From positions 59,781 to 123,780 of the forward strand of contig JAQUHA010000007.1 in the NCBI GenBank assembly GCA_028683855.1: DNA of 64,000 nt, written 5' to 3'. The notes beneath the pieces were generated by a model, which ran no database searches, was not told the origin of the DNA, and worked only from the letters and a program-made list of their open reading frames with translations. This document shows positions 26,320-37,198 of the stretch, in pieces. Numbering within the stretch: the stretch's first letter is position 1; each line of letters begins with the position of its first letter. The DNA comes from Desulfuromonadaceae bacterium (lineage in GTDB: Bacteria > Desulfobacterota > Desulfuromonadia > Geobacterales > Pseudopelobacteraceae). Position numbers and translations under genes: made by a program.

Positions 26320-27563
26320 TCCGCTCAAATGCGCGATGGCTGGCACTGCTCTGCTGCTGCCAGCTCTTCATCATGCTGGTTTTCATAAATTATTCCGCAA
26401 TCCTTCCAATATTAAAAGTTGAATGGACAATGAGCAACACGAGAGCCGGTATGATATTTTCCGTCTATCAGCTCGGATATATTACTTCAGGTGTCCTTCT
26501 CAGCATCCTCTCGGACCGTATCAATATAAAATATATCTTCATTACCGCTGCTTTCTGTTCAGCATTCGGCAATCTTTTGTTTGCACTTTATGCAGACGAT
26601 TTTTACACAGGAATGATATTTAGAGCTATAACAGGCATAGGCATGGGTGGGACCTATATGCCCGGTCTCAAACTTGTGGCAGAACGATTTGAACCGAACG
26701 GCAGGGGTCGTGCAATTGGTTTCTATGTTGGATCGCTCGTACTGGGTGGGTCTCTCTCGCTTGCCATAACAGGCTTTCTAACCGGATTATACGGTTGGAG
26801 AACTGCTTTCATATTCTGTTCTGCGGGTGTATCTGCAGGGGCTCTACTTGCGTTTCCTCTCTTCAGTGGTTACCGCCCTCCTTATCGTTTGGGAAGCAAC
26901 GCTGGCTACTCAGGGGAGGTTATTAAAAACAGGCCTGCTCTATTGATGATTCTGGGGTATGGAGCACATATGTGGGAGATGTACGGGATGCGGAGCTGGC
27001 TTGCCCCGTTTTTTACCGCTGCGCTCCTGGGGTGGGGGTTCGAAACAGCAAAAGCAAGCGGGCTAGCCGCGGGCATTGCCGCTGTGCTGATCGGTATCGG
27101 TGCTTTTTCCACCGCTATGACCGGCACGCTTTCAGACCGATACGGACGGACATTGACAGTAACGGTAGTTATGATTTCAAGCGCACTTATCTCCTGTACC
27201 TTTGGCTGGCTTATCAACACAAACCTTCCACTCACACTTTTAATCGGGCTTGCATACGGTTATCTGGTGGTAGCCGAGTCCCCGGTATTCTCTACAGGAC
27301 TGACGGAGCTGGTTGTTCCGGGTTATCTTGGAGCTGCTATGGGGTTACAGTCGCTTATCGGTTACTCAATGGGGATGGTTTCACCCACTGTTTTCGGGTG
27401 GGCGCTGGACACATTCCGTGATTGGCAACCTTACCCCGGCATTCACGCAGAGTGGGGAATAGCTTTCCTGCTCCTCGGGATAGGCGGATTTGCCGGGCCG
27501 GTTTTTATGTGGCTGCTCCGCCGGAGACCGGAGAGCATTAAAATGGCTGGTGGTAAACGCTGA
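26316..27563 (+). CDS. Major facilitator superfamily transporter
   Basis: The 415-residue product has 12 predicted membrane segments and the MFS signature loops: SDRINIKYIF between helices 2 and 3, GMGGTYMPGLKLVAERFEPNGRG, and SDRYGRT between helices 8 and 9. The family transports small solutes by proton coupling or facilitated diffusion; the substrate is not clear from the sequence. It overlaps rfbC by four bases, which is an odd partner, so co-transcription with rfbC and the regulator is likely but a functional link is not evident. It converges with the calcium ATPase gene with only two bases between stops. Confidence 0.85.
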   Translation: MIRSNARWLALLCCCQLFIMLVFINYSAILPILKVEWTMSNTRAGMIFSVYQLGYITSGVLLSILSDRINIKYIFITAAFCSAFGNLLFALYADDFYTGMIFRAITGIGMGGTYMPGLKLVAERFEPNGRGRAIGFYVGSLVLGGSLSLAITGFLTGLYGWRTAFIFCSAGVSAGALLAFPLFSGYRPPYRLGSNAGYSGEVIKNRPALLMILGYGAHMWEMYGMRSWLAPFFTAALLGWGFETAKASGLAAGIAAVLIGIGAFSTAMTGTLSDRYGRTLTVTVVMISSALISCTFGWLINTNLPLTLLIGLAYGYLVVAESPVFSTGLTELVVPGYLGAAMGLQSLIGYSMGMVSPTVFGWALDTFRDWQPYPGIHAEWGIAFLLLGIGGFAGPVFMWLLRRRPESIKMAGGKR

Positions 27564-27565
27564 TT

Positions 27566-30208
27566 TCAAACGATGCGCCCCCTCCTCCTCTTTACCCACT
27601 TCTCAATCTCGACCGCTACAAATACCACCGATGATAACGCCAGAGTTGCAGCCAACTCCAGTGGCGAAAGCGGTTCAGTCTTAAAGTATAAGTTTAACTG
27701 TGGGATGTATATTGTTGCCATCTGTAGAGAAAATGTCAAAAGAAATGCTGACACAAGTGGTTTATTAGAGAAGAGTTTTTGACTGAATAGAGATTCAGTT
27801 TCGGAGCGAATCGCCAGCACATGACCCATCTGACTAAGACAGAGTACGGTAAAAACCATTGTCTGCCAGTGCGCGTCGCCGAAATAGAATGCCAGCGCTT
27901 GGGTCAGGAGCGTCATACCACCCATCAACAACCCGACCCAGATTATATGGATAGCCAGCCCACCGGCGAATATGCTCTCCTTCGGATGCCTTGGTGGACG
28001 CTCCATAATGCCTTTTTCAGCCGGTTCAGCGGCCAGAGCCAGGCCGGGAAGCCCGTCCGTTACAAGGTTTATCCAGAGTATATGAATCGGCAGCAGCGGA
28101 ATCGGAAAACCAAGAAATGGTGCCAGGAATATCGTCCAGATCTCACCGGAGTTGCTGGTCATGGTGTATTTGATGAATTTGCGGATATTGTCGAAGATCC
28201 GTCGCCCCTCTTTAACAGATCTGACAATTGTGGCAAAGTTGTCGTCCAGAAGAATCATATCCGCTGACTCTCTCGAAACATCTGTCCCGGTAATTCCCAT
28301 CGCCACACCGATATCTGCCTGTTTAAGAGCCGGAGCATCGTTCACCCCGTCACCGGTCATGGCGACGAACTGCCCGCTATCCTGTAACGCCTTTACAATC
28401 TTCAATTTCTGCTCAGGAGCCACTCTGGCATAAACCCGAATTTCCTTAACACGACTCTCAAACTCCTCAATCGTTAATGAGTCGAGCTCACGTCCGGTCA
28501 AAACGTCAACCTCACCCTCTTCCAGAATTCCGAGTCTTCTGGCAATAACTGTTGCAGTTAAAGGGTGATCGCCGGTGATCATAACAGGACGAATTCCGGC
28601 GCTCTTGCAGAGCCGTACTGCATCAGCAGCCTCTTCGCGCGCTGGATCAAGCATGCCGACAATTCCGAGCACTGTTAGCTCATTCTCGACATTTTCCGGA
28701 GAGAGGTCATCCGGCACTTTCTCCCAACTCCGCATGGCAATCCCGAGTACTCGCAACCCATCCATGGACATCCTGTCGGCTGTCGCCTCAAGTTGCCCCG
28801 CGTCAATAGCTTCAACCCCTTTTGCAGTAAAAGTGCCTGTAGACCTTCCCAGCAATTCGTCAACGGCCCCTTTGGTAATCGAGACAATCCGTCCTGAAGC
28901 GATATCAAATGCGGTCGAATCGGCTGGAATCCGGTGAAACGTTGTCATACATTTCCTTTTGGAATCAAAGGGAATTTCAGCGACCCTGGGGTAATTCTCC
29001 AAAAGATTCTGCTTGATAAAACCGGCATCTCCGGCAACTGAGTTGAGCGCTATCTCAGTAGGATCACCAACTGCAACTCCATCAGCATCCAACCCCGCAT
29101 CATTACTGAGTGCGAGAGCTGTAAATAATCGGGCATATCCAGAAGAGTCAAGCTTCTCTCCTCTGAGTAGTTCGCTATTCACAAAAATCTCTTCAACTGT
29201 CATCCTGTTGAGTGTAAGAGTTCCGGTTTTGTCGGAACATATATATGTGACAGACCCCAGCGTCTCAACGGCAGGGAGTTTTCTAATCAGGGCGTTCTGC
29301 ACCACAAGTTTCTTTGCACCGAGTGCAAGTGATATCGTGACCACAGCAGGGAGTGCTTCCGGGATCGCAGCGACTGCCAGAGAAATTGCAGTAAGCAGCA
29401 TCAAAAGTGGCGGTTCACCCCTCAACAGACCAAAAACAAAGACAACTGCACAGATGGCAAGAACGGCAAGAGCAAGCTTTTTACCAAAAACTTCAAGACG
29501 TCTCTGAAGCGGGGTTTTAAGAACTTCGGCACTCTGCATCAATCCGGCTATCTTCCCGAGTTCCGTCCCCATTCCGGTTGCGATAACAATCCCTTTGCCG
29601 CGGCCACTCGCAACGACTGTACCCTTGTAGGCCATATTGCTCCGGTCACCAAGCGGTGCTCCAGCATCCATTATCGCTTCTGGAGTTTTTTCAGTCGGTA
29701 TTGACTCGCCAGTAAGACTCGCCTCCTCAATTTTCAGGAGAGCAGTTTCAAAGAGCCGTATGTCAGCCGGAACTATTACGCCAGCCTCCAGAAGAACAAC
29801 ATCTCCTGAAACAAGATTTGCTGCCGGAATATTTGCAACCACTCCACCCCTTATTACGACTGAGGTATTTGCAGACATCTTCCGGAGAAGCTCCATGGAT
29901 TTTTCTGCGCGATACTCCTGAACAAAACCTATAACTGCGTTCAGCAACACGATTACGACTATTGCAATGGTATCGGAGAGTTCGCCGATAACACCCGCTA
30001 TCACTGCAGCACCAATAAGTACAAGAATCATGACGTCACGAAACTGATCAAGTAACATCATGACCGGACTCTTCTTCTTTTTTTCGATTAACTCATTAGG
30101 GCCGAACCGCAACAGCAAACTCCCGGCATACTCGTTGGAGAGACCGTCAATTGAAGATCCGAGCTCCTTCCAAATTTCATCTATCTCTTTTTGATGCCAA
30201 TTCTGCAT
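27566..30208 (-). CDS. Calcium-transporting P-type ATPase (type IIA)
   Basis: The 880-residue pump has the phosphorylation motif ICSDKTGTLTLNRMT, the TGES actuator motif and the TGDGVNDAPALK hinge. Ion-site residues match SERCA: PEALPAVVT in M4, SNSGEI in M5 (the Asn and Glu of site I) and NLVTDGLPG in M6 (Asn, Thr, Asp). This supports calcium as cargo, expelled from the cytoplasm. ATG 30208 is preferred to the upstream frame start at 30286 because GGAG lies eight bases before it and the N-terminus (MQNWHQKE) is family-like. It is transcribed divergently from ilvD. Confidence 0.9.
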   Translation of the reverse strand: MQNWHQKEIDEIWKELGSSIDGLSNEYAGSLLLRFGPNELIEKKKKSPVMMLLDQFRDVMILVLIGAAVIAGVIGELSDTIAIVVIVLLNAVIGFVQEYRAEKSMELLRKMSANTSVVIRGGVVANIPAANLVSGDVVLLEAGVIVPADIRLFETALLKIEEASLTGESIPTEKTPEAIMDAGAPLGDRSNMAYKGTVVASGRGKGIVIATGMGTELGKIAGLMQSAEVLKTPLQRRLEVFGKKLALAVLAICAVVFVFGLLRGEPPLLMLLTAISLAVAAIPEALPAVVTISLALGAKKLVVQNALIRKLPAVETLGSVTYICSDKTGTLTLNRMTVEEIFVNSELLRGEKLDSSGYARLFTALALSNDAGLDADGVAVGDPTEIALNSVAGDAGFIKQNLLENYPRVAEIPFDSKRKCMTTFHRIPADSTAFDIASGRIVSITKGAVDELLGRSTGTFTAKGVEAIDAGQLEATADRMSMDGLRVLGIAMRSWEKVPDDLSPENVENELTVLGIVGMLDPAREEAADAVRLCKSAGIRPVMITGDHPLTATVIARRLGILEEGEVDVLTGRELDSLTIEEFESRVKEIRVYARVAPEQKLKIVKALQDSGQFVAMTGDGVNDAPALKQADIGVAMGITGTDVSRESADMILLDDNFATIVRSVKEGRRIFDNIRKFIKYTMTSNSGEIWTIFLAPFLGFPIPLLPIHILWINLVTDGLPGLALAAEPAEKGIMERPPRHPKESIFAGGLAIHIIWVGLLMGGMTLLTQALAFYFGDAHWQTMVFTVLCLSQMGHVLAIRSETESLFSQKLFSNKPLVSAFLLTFSLQMATIYIPQLNLYFKTEPLSPLELAATLALSSVVFVAVEIEKWVKRRRGRIV

Positions 30209-30579
30209 ATAAATTCTCCGATAGTTGCCGCTTGAAGTCGACAGCCGGGTAAAAGACAATATCTTGATTTCAGTTTCAGCAATCAAAGAGAGCTTACACC
30301 ATAACCTTGATCAGTGACACTCCTCATTTTTCTAGCAGCTAATCTGATAATTACACCCAACTTTAGAGTATTACTAAAATTTGCCGGAACAATTTACAGT
30401 CAAAATTAAATTTTCCAGACATCTCTACCGAGATGCCTTCAAATCACTATTCAAGACGAATTTACTAGGCATTCCGGTTGACACATCTTCATATCTATAT
30501 TATTCTTCTCAACCCTTTAAATTCTTATCAATAGAGGGTTTAGCGGTATCAAACTATCTCACAGACCAAGGACATTCAA
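30209..30579. other. 371-base divergent intergenic region between the calcium ATPase and ilvD
   Basis: The region holds the ilvD promoter (30478-30506) and, downstream of it, a short AACCCT/AGGGTT inverted repeat in the leader (about 30510-30541). I looked for a leader peptide rich in Ile, Leu or Val codons and for a T-box and found neither. The left half is AT-rich with no recognised feature. Confidence 0.5.
30478..30506 (+). promoter_or_regulatory. ilvD operon promoter
   Basis: TTGACA at 30478-30483 and TATTCT at 30501-30506 are 17 bases apart, close to the sigma-70 consensus, about 74 bases upstream of the ilvD start codon. Confidence 0.7.
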
Positions 30580-32241
30580 ATGCGCAGTGACATGATAAAA
30601 AAAGGGCTCGAGCGGACTCCGCACCGTGCCCTCCTGAAGGGGACTGGCGTACCACAGAATCAGATGGATAAACCTTTTATCGGCGTAGCAACCAGCTTTA
30701 CAGATCTCATTCCGGGCCATGTCGGAATGCGTGATCTTGAACGTTTTATCGAGAAAGGTGTTCACTCAGGTGGTGGCTACTCCTTCTTCTTCGGTATCCC
30801 CGGGGTTTGCGACGGCATGGCTATGGGACATAAGGGGATGCACTACTCCCTGCCGACCCGCGAACTTATTGCTGATATGGTTGAGTCAGTAGCTGAGGCT
30901 CATCGCCTTGACGGCCTTGTTCTGCTGACAAACTGCGACAAAATCACCCCCGGTATGCTGATGGCAGCCGCCAGACTAAATATTCCGTGCATAGTTGTAA
31001 CAGCAGGCCCCATGATGAGCGGTCGCGGACAATCAGGTCGAAAGTACTCATTTGTTTCTGACACCTTTGAAGCGATGGCTCGTTACAAGGCCGGCGTTAT
31101 CAACGACAAGGAACTTCAGGTCTGTGAAGACAACGCCTGCCCGGGAATGGGTTCCTGTCAGGGTCTGTTCACTGCAAACACCATGGCTATTCTTACTGAA
31201 ACCATGGGGATGAGTCTCCCCCGCTGCGGAACTGCCCTTGCCGTTTCAGCTCTAAAGCGCCGTATCGCATTTGCTTCTGGAGAGAAGATCGTTGAACTGG
31301 TTCAGAAGGATATAAAACCTCGTGACATCATGACCCGTGAAGCATTTGAAAATGCTATCCGCGTTGATCTGGCACTTGGCGGCTCTTCCAATACAGTTCT
31401 GCATCTGTTGGCTATCGCCCACGAAGCTGGTGTTGATCTGCCTCTGGAGCTGTTTGACGAACTTGGAAAAGACACCCCGCAGCTGGCTTCAATGAATCCG
31501 GCCGGTGAACACTTTATGGAAGATCTGGATATCGCCGGAGGCGTTAGCGGTGTCTTGAAACAACTTGGTAGCAAAATAAAAGACACACCCACACTGTTTG
31601 GGCTTTCGACGCACCAACTGGCCGAAAGCATCCAAAATGTGGACGAGGAGGTTATCCGCCCGCTTGGGAATCCGATAAAGAAGGAGGGTGGTATTGCCAT
31701 CCTTTCCGGAAACATCGCTCCCAAAGGGGCCGTAGTCAAGCAGTCCGGGGTTTCTCAAGCCATGATGAATTTTGAAGGCGTTGCCCGCTGTTTCGACGCT
31801 GAAGAGCTGGCGATGGCAGCCATCATGGAGGGGAAAATCAAATCGGGCGATTGTGTCGTAATCCGTTATGAAGGGCCGAAGGGTGGCCCCGGTATGCGTG
31901 AAATGTTGGCTCCGACAGCTGCAATTATGGGCATGGGACTTGGCGACAGCGTTGCCCTGATAACCGATGGCCGTTTCTCTGGTGGTACACGTGGACCATG
32001 CATCGGGCATATTTCACCGGAAGCAGCCGATGGAGGGCCAATTGCCATGGTGCAGGATGGCGACAAAATTCTTCTCGACATCCCGAACCGCCGACTTGAG
32101 CTTCTGGTAGATGAGGCAACTCTTGCAGCGCGGAGAGCCTTATGGAAGGCTCCGGCACCAAAGATAAAAGGTGGCTGGCTTGCACGATACGCCAAGGTCG
32201 TTACATCAGCACATACCGGCGCAATTACGACTGCAGATTAA
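30580..32241 (+). CDS. ilvD: Dihydroxy-acid dehydratase
   Basis: IlvD dehydrates dihydroxy acids to the 2-keto acid precursors of valine, leucine and isoleucine. The 553-residue product has the iron-sulfur cysteine motifs [12 protein letters not shown] and [18 protein letters not shown], and the C-terminal [21 protein letters not shown]. The start reads MRSDMIKKG, the standard family N-terminus, with AAGGAC upstream. It is the first gene of an ilvD-ilvB-ilvN-ilvC run. A 55-base gap with a hairpin separates it from ilvB. Confidence 0.96.
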   Translation: MRSDMIKKGLERTPHRALLKGTGVPQNQMDKPFIGVATSFTDLIPGHVGMRDLERFIEKGVHSGGGYSFFFGIPGVCDGMAMGHKGMHYSLPTRELIADMVESVAEAHRLDGLVLLTNCDKITPGMLMAAARLNIPCIVVTAGPMMSGRGQSGRKYSFVSDTFEAMARYKAGVINDKELQVCEDNACPGMGSCQGLFTANTMAILTETMGMSLPRCGTALAVSALKRRIAFASGEKIVELVQKDIKPRDIMTREAFENAIRVDLALGGSSNTVLHLLAIAHEAGVDLPLELFDELGKDTPQLASMNPAGEHFMEDLDIAGGVSGVLKQLGSKIKDTPTLFGLSTHQLAESIQNVDEEVIRPLGNPIKKEGGIAILSGNIAPKGAVVKQSGVSQAMMNFEGVARCFDAEELAMAAIMEGKIKSGDCVVIRYEGPKGGPGMREMLAPTAAIMGMGLGDSVALITDGRFSGGTRGPCIGHISPEAADGGPIAMVQDGDKILLDIPNRRLELLVDEATLAARRALWKAPAPKIKGGWLARYAKVVTSAHTGAITTAD

Positions 32242-32251
32242 TTTTATTTTC

Positions 32252-32269
32252 CACCCTGACTACAGGGTG
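32252..32269 (+). terminator. Hairpin between ilvD and ilvB
   Basis: CACCCTG at 32252-32258 and CAGGGTG at 32263-32269 form a perfect seven-base stem with a four-base loop, followed by the mildly T-rich AGGATTTTAG. It could be a weak terminator that lowers downstream expression, or an mRNA processing or stability element. Confidence 0.4.
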
Positions 32270-32296
32270 AGGATTTTAGCAACCAAGAGGTTAACC

Positions 32297-33997
32297 ATGA
32301 AAATGAATGGCGCAAGAATAATGTTGGAATGCTTGAAAAAAGAGGGCGTTGATACCATCTTCGGCTATCCCGGCGGAACGGTAATCAATCTCTATGACGA
32401 AATTTTCAGCTTCAAAGATATACATCACATACTGCCGAGACATGAGCAGGCAGGCACTCACGCCGCTGACGGTTATGCCCGCGCAACCGGAAGAGTCGGC
32501 GTATGCATCGCAACTTCAGGTCCCGGCGCGACCAATACAGTTACCGGTATAGCAACTGCCTATATGGACTCGATTCCGATGGTTATTATTACCGGACAGG
32601 TACCAACCGCGCTGATCGGTAATGATGCGTTTCAGGAAGTTGATATTATCGGGATTACCCGTCCATGCACAAAACACAGCTTTTTGATCCGTGACGTCAA
32701 GGATATTGCCCTGACCATGAAAAAAGCATTTTATATCGCCAGCACCGGTCGCCCCGGCCCGGTTCTGGTTGATTTTCCGAAAGACGTCCAGATTGCCCAG
32801 GGAGAATTTCACTACCCTGACACGGTCGATATCAGAGGCTATAAACCCAACCTCTCCGGCCACCCGCGACAGGTCGAAAAAGCGGTTGCCATGATACTGG
32901 AATCGAAACGCCCTGTTATGTACGTTGGTGGCGGTGCGGTTCTGGGCGGAGCTGCAGAACCTTTGACCATATTAGCAAAAAATCTGACCGTTCCGGTAAC
33001 AACAACCCTGATGGGTCTTGGTGCATTTCCGGAAAGCGATGATCTCTCACTGGGTATGCTCGGTATGCATGGAGCATACTGTGCAAATATGGCAATGACA
33101 CATAGCGACCTTATCATTGCCGTAGGGGCTCGTTTTGATGACCGCGTTACAGGCAAACTTTCAACTTTTGCCCCTCACGCAAAAATTATCCATATTGACG
33201 TCGATCCGACCTCGATCAAGAAGAATGTTAGAGTTGATCTTCCGATTGTTGGTGACGTCAAGGATGTATTGACAAAAATGATTAAACAGGCTGAAAAAAA
33301 CAAGGACAAACTGGCAGCTTTTGAAACTGCTCTTGAGCCGTGGCACGGGGATATTAATGCCTGGAAGGAAAAACATCCAATTGCCTACAAGCATAGCAAT
33401 ACTACGATTAAACCTCAGTTCGTAATTGAAAAGCTGCGCGAATTATCGAATGAAGATGCAATTATTTCTACAGATGTCGGGCAGCACCAGATGTGGACCG
33501 CTCAGTTTTTTAAGTTCAACAAGCCACGCACACTTCTGACCTCAGGTGGTCTTGGAACAATGGGTTACGGTCTCCCTGCCGCAATGGGGGCTCAGGCTGC
33601 TTTTCCTGAACGTCAGGTAATTACCATCTGCGGTGATGGCGGTGTCCAGATGAACATTCAGGAGATGGCAACGCTTGTTCAGAACAGACTGCCGGTAAAA
33701 ATAGTCATCCTGAACAATAACTTTCTCGGCATGGTAAGACAGTGGCAGGAGCTCTTTTTCGACAAACGCTACTCGTCAACATGTATGGAACTCCCGATCG
33801 ATTACATAAAACTTGCTGATGCATACGGAGCCAAAGGCTTTCTGGCTACAAAACCTGAAGAGGTGGAAGATGTAATCAGGCGCGGATTTGCGGAGGATGG
33901 ACCGGTAATCATGGAATTCAAGATTGCCCGCGAAGAGAAAGTACTACCGATGGTTCCTGCCGGTGCTTCACTGAATGAAATGGTACTGAACGCCTAA
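32297..33997 (+). CDS. ilvB: Acetolactate synthase large subunit
   Basis: IlvB joins pyruvate with pyruvate or 2-oxobutyrate, the first common step of branched-chain amino acid synthesis, using thiamine diphosphate, FAD and magnesium. The 566-residue product has GYPGGTVINLYDE, the catalytic Glu in PRHEQAGTHAADGYARATG, and the ThDP motif GDGGVQMNIQEM...NNNFLGMVRQWQ. ATG 32297 is chosen over the longer frame from 32171, which would overlap ilvD; AAGAGG lies upstream. The small subunit gene follows after 19 bases. Confidence 0.96.
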   Translation: MKMNGARIMLECLKKEGVDTIFGYPGGTVINLYDEIFSFKDIHHILPRHEQAGTHAADGYARATGRVGVCIATSGPGATNTVTGIATAYMDSIPMVIITGQVPTALIGNDAFQEVDIIGITRPCTKHSFLIRDVKDIALTMKKAFYIASTGRPGPVLVDFPKDVQIAQGEFHYPDTVDIRGYKPNLSGHPRQVEKAVAMILESKRPVMYVGGGAVLGGAAEPLTILAKNLTVPVTTTLMGLGAFPESDDLSLGMLGMHGAYCANMAMTHSDLIIAVGARFDDRVTGKLSTFAPHAKIIHIDVDPTSIKKNVRVDLPIVGDVKDVLTKMIKQAEKNKDKLAAFETALEPWHGDINAWKEKHPIAYKHSNTTIKPQFVIEKLRELSNEDAIISTDVGQHQMWTAQFFKFNKPRTLLTSGGLGTMGYGLPAAMGAQAAFPERQVITICGDGGVQMNIQEMATLVQNRLPVKIVILNNNFLGMVRQWQELFFDKRYSSTCMELPIDYIKLADAYGAKGFLATKPEEVEDVIRRGFAEDGPVIMEFKIAREEKVLPMVPAGASLNEMVLNA

Positions 33998-34016
33998 AAC
34001 CAGAGAGGAAATATTT

Positions 34017-34508
34017 ATGCAACATACAATATCTGTTATTGTTGAAAATGATTTCGGTGTGCTTTCCCGAATTGCCACACTTTTTTCCGGTCGAGGGTTC
34101 AACATAGACTCCCTGTCGGTAGCCCCGACCAACGAAGAGGGGCTTTCACGCATGACGATCGTGACCCGCGGTGACGATCAGATCCTTGAGCAGATCAATA
34201 AGCAGCTGAATAAACTTATTGATATTCTTAAAGTAATAGATTTCAGCGACGGCAGCGCAATTGAGCGGGAACTTGCACTGATTAAGGTGGCTGCAGAAGA
34301 TGATGCGAGAGCCGAGGTTCTGAGGATTGTTGATATCTTCCGTGCCAAAATAATTGATGTTACCCCCAAATCTTACACAATAGAAGTCACCGGAAATCCG
34401 GTTAAAATTGATGCGATACTGGAGCTTTTACGACCACTTGGGCTTAAAGAACTTGTTCGCACCGGCTCAGTTGCAATAGGCAGAGGTGCCAAGGGGTGGA
34501 ACGGCTGA
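34017..34508 (+). CDS. ilvN: Acetolactate synthase small subunit
   Basis: The regulatory subunit binds branched-chain amino acids for feedback inhibition of IlvB. The 163-residue product has an N-terminal ACT domain (ISVIVENDFGVLSRIATLFS, RGFNIDSLSVAPT) and the C-terminal ALS small-subunit domain with FRAKIIDVTPKSYTIEVTG. Length and order match IlvN/IlvH. It has a strong AGAGGAAA ribosome site. Confidence 0.95.
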   Translation: MQHTISVIVENDFGVLSRIATLFSGRGFNIDSLSVAPTNEEGLSRMTIVTRGDDQILEQINKQLNKLIDILKVIDFSDGSAIERELALIKVAAEDDARAEVLRIVDIFRAKIIDVTPKSYTIEVTGNPVKIDAILELLRPLGLKELVRTGSVAIGRGAKGWNG

Positions 34509-34522
34509 CATTACGGATTACA

Positions 34523-34551
34523 TTGACAGCAACACCCTAATGTAGTATCTC
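34523..34551 (+). promoter_or_regulatory. Possible internal promoter for ilvC
   Basis: TTGACA at 34523-34528 and TATCTC at 34546-34551 are 17 bases apart in the 111-base gap between ilvN and ilvC. The -10 match is only partial. Separate ilvC control is common in other bacteria but is not shown here. Confidence 0.4.
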
Positions 34552-34595
34552 TTGCGTCCGTTTTACGCATTATGTCAGACCGGTATTCCGGATAA

Positions 34596-35630
<1,035 letters not shown>

Positions 35631-35646
35631 ACTATCAACTCAGATT

Positions 35647-35681
35647 AAGACACCCCTTTTCCGATAGAGAAGGGGTGTCTT
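35647..35681 (+). terminator. Intrinsic terminator after ilvC
   Basis: A 12-base perfect stem, AAGACACCCCTT at 35647-35658 and AAGGGGTGTCTT at 35670-35681, with an 11-base loop, followed by a T-rich run. It ends the ilv operon ahead of psd. Confidence 0.9.
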
Positions 35682-35732
35682 CGTATTTTGTTTAGTACCA
35701 AATTTTCCTGTTAACAAGGCTTAGGCAGGTTC

Positions 35733-36386
35733 ATGAACAGTTCACTATTTGCCCGCGAAGGGTATCCTTTTATAGCTTATACAATAGGACTTACAGCTCT
35801 CCTCACAGTAGCGGCGGTCCGAATTTCTACTATAATTTATTTTCCTGCAGCGATTTCTCTATTATTGACACTATTTGTGCTCTATTTCTTCCGCAATCCA
35901 GAACGTGTAACTCCGTCTGACAGCTCAACTGTAATTGCACCTGCAGACGGCGTTGTAATAGTTTCAGAGATAGTTCCTGAGACTCCACTCGGTGTTGAGG
36001 CACTTAAAATCAGCATTTTCATGTCAGTTTTCAGCGTTCATGTTAATCGTGTACCTTTTAACGGAAAAGTTATCGATACTTTTCATCATCAGGGCAAATT
36101 TTTTGATGCTCGCGATGGTCGCGCTTCATGTGAAAATGAACGGAACGGAATTATTCTTGAAATTGCCGGCGGGGCAAAAATTGCTTTTGTCCAGATTGCC
36201 GGCTTGATAGCGAGAAGAATAATCAGCTACCCATTAGTAGGCGATATGTTGACACGAGGCACCCGATATGGCCTGATACGTTTCGGATCAAGAGTCGATG
36301 TATACCTGCCTGCAGATGTAGCTCCTCTGGTAAAGCTTGGTGATAAAACCGTAGCCGGGGAAACCGTGCTTGGAAGAATCGGTTGA
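35733..36386 (+). CDS. psd: Phosphatidylserine decarboxylase proenzyme
   Basis: Psd decarboxylates phosphatidylserine to phosphatidylethanolamine at the inner membrane, using a pyruvoyl group made by self-cleavage. The 217-residue product is of the short (type A) class with an N-terminal membrane-associated region of two helices. The self-cleavage site is Gly185-Ser186 in RFGSRVDVYLP. The catalytic His pattern FSVHVNRVPF and the segment IVPADGVV-like (IAPADGVVIV) are present. The next gene, pssA, makes its substrate, separated by 12 bases. Confidence 0.93.
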   Translation: MNSSLFAREGYPFIAYTIGLTALLTVAAVRISTIIYFPAAISLLLTLFVLYFFRNPERVTPSDSSTVIAPADGVVIVSEIVPETPLGVEALKISIFMSVFSVHVNRVPFNGKVIDTFHHQGKFFDARDGRASCENERNGIILEIAGGAKIAFVQIAGLIARRIISYPLVGDMLTRGTRYGLIRFGSRVDVYLPADVAPLVKLGDKTVAGETVLGRIG

Positions 36387-36398
36387 ATAGGAATATAA

Positions 36399-37196
36399 AT
36401 GAGCAGCGAAACTGATACGGTTGCAACCGAAAGAAAAGAGAGTATGAAACGGGGAATTTATATCCTCCCCAATCTGGTTACCGCTGCGAGCCTCTTTGCT
36501 GGCTTCTACAGTATGGTTGCCACTCTGAACGGCAACTATGGATCGGCTGCAGTATGGATATTCATATCTGCAGTATGTGACGGGCTTGACGGGAAGGTAG
36601 CCAGAATGACCGGTACCACCAGTAAATTCGGCGTAGAGTTCGACTCACTGGCGGATCTTGTGGCTTTTGGTGTTACACCGGCTTTCCTCATGTACGCCTG
36701 GGCGCTTAAACCTTTCGGAAGACTCGGTTGGGTTGCCGCCTTCCTGTTTCTGGTCTGCGGCGCTCTAAGGCTTGCACGGTTCAATGTTCAGGTAGACACC
36801 GTTGAAAGCAAGCGTTTTGTGGGACTTCCCATACCTGCCGCCGCAAGTATGGTCGCTTCAACGGTACTCCTCTTTACACATTTCGGGTGGCCAAGTTCCT
36901 ATAAGAAGTTTGCCATCATAGGCATGATATATCTGCTGGCATTTCTTATGGTTTCGAGCTTCAGATACTACTCCTTCAAAGATCCGGCTTTAATAAAACG
37001 TCAGCCTTTCGGCTTTCTGCTTCTTGCAGTAGTACTTCTTATCGTTGTTACAGCCGAACCGGTTGTCATGACTTTTGCCATACTTTTGATTTACATACTT
37101 TCCGGCCCTCTGGACTATATAATCACCTGGCCACGAAAGCGTAGACTGGAAAAAGCAATCCATAAAGGGCGTGAAGCATCAACAAGGGAGACATAA
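36399..37196 (+). CDS. pssA: CDP-diacylglycerol-serine O-phosphatidyltransferase
   Basis: PssA forms phosphatidylserine from CDP-diacylglycerol and L-serine. The 265-residue membrane protein has the CDP-alcohol phosphotransferase motif DG..AR....(8)G...D...D as DGLDGKVARMTGTTSKFG followed by EFDSLAD. About seven membrane segments are predicted. It belongs to the type II (Bacillus/Geobacter-like) integral membrane class rather than the E. coli soluble class. It pairs with psd for phosphatidylethanolamine synthesis and converges on the phosphodiesterase gene with two bases between stops. Confidence 0.93.
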   Translation: MSSETDTVATERKESMKRGIYILPNLVTAASLFAGFYSMVATLNGNYGSAAVWIFISAVCDGLDGKVARMTGTTSKFGVEFDSLADLVAFGVTPAFLMYAWALKPFGRLGWVAAFLFLVCGALRLARFNVQVDTVESKRFVGLPIPAAASMVASTVLLFTHFGWPSSYKKFAIIGMIYLLAFLMVSSFRYYSFKDPALIKRQPFGFLLLAVVLLIVVTAEPVVMTFAILLIYILSGPLDYIITWPRKRRLEKAIHKGREASTRET

Positions 37197-37198
37197 GT

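Noticed and set aside
30507..30579. Leader peptide attenuator or T-box for the ilv operon
   Set aside because: No short frame with runs of Ile, Leu or Val codons, no T-box sequence and no terminator lies between the promoter and ilvD.
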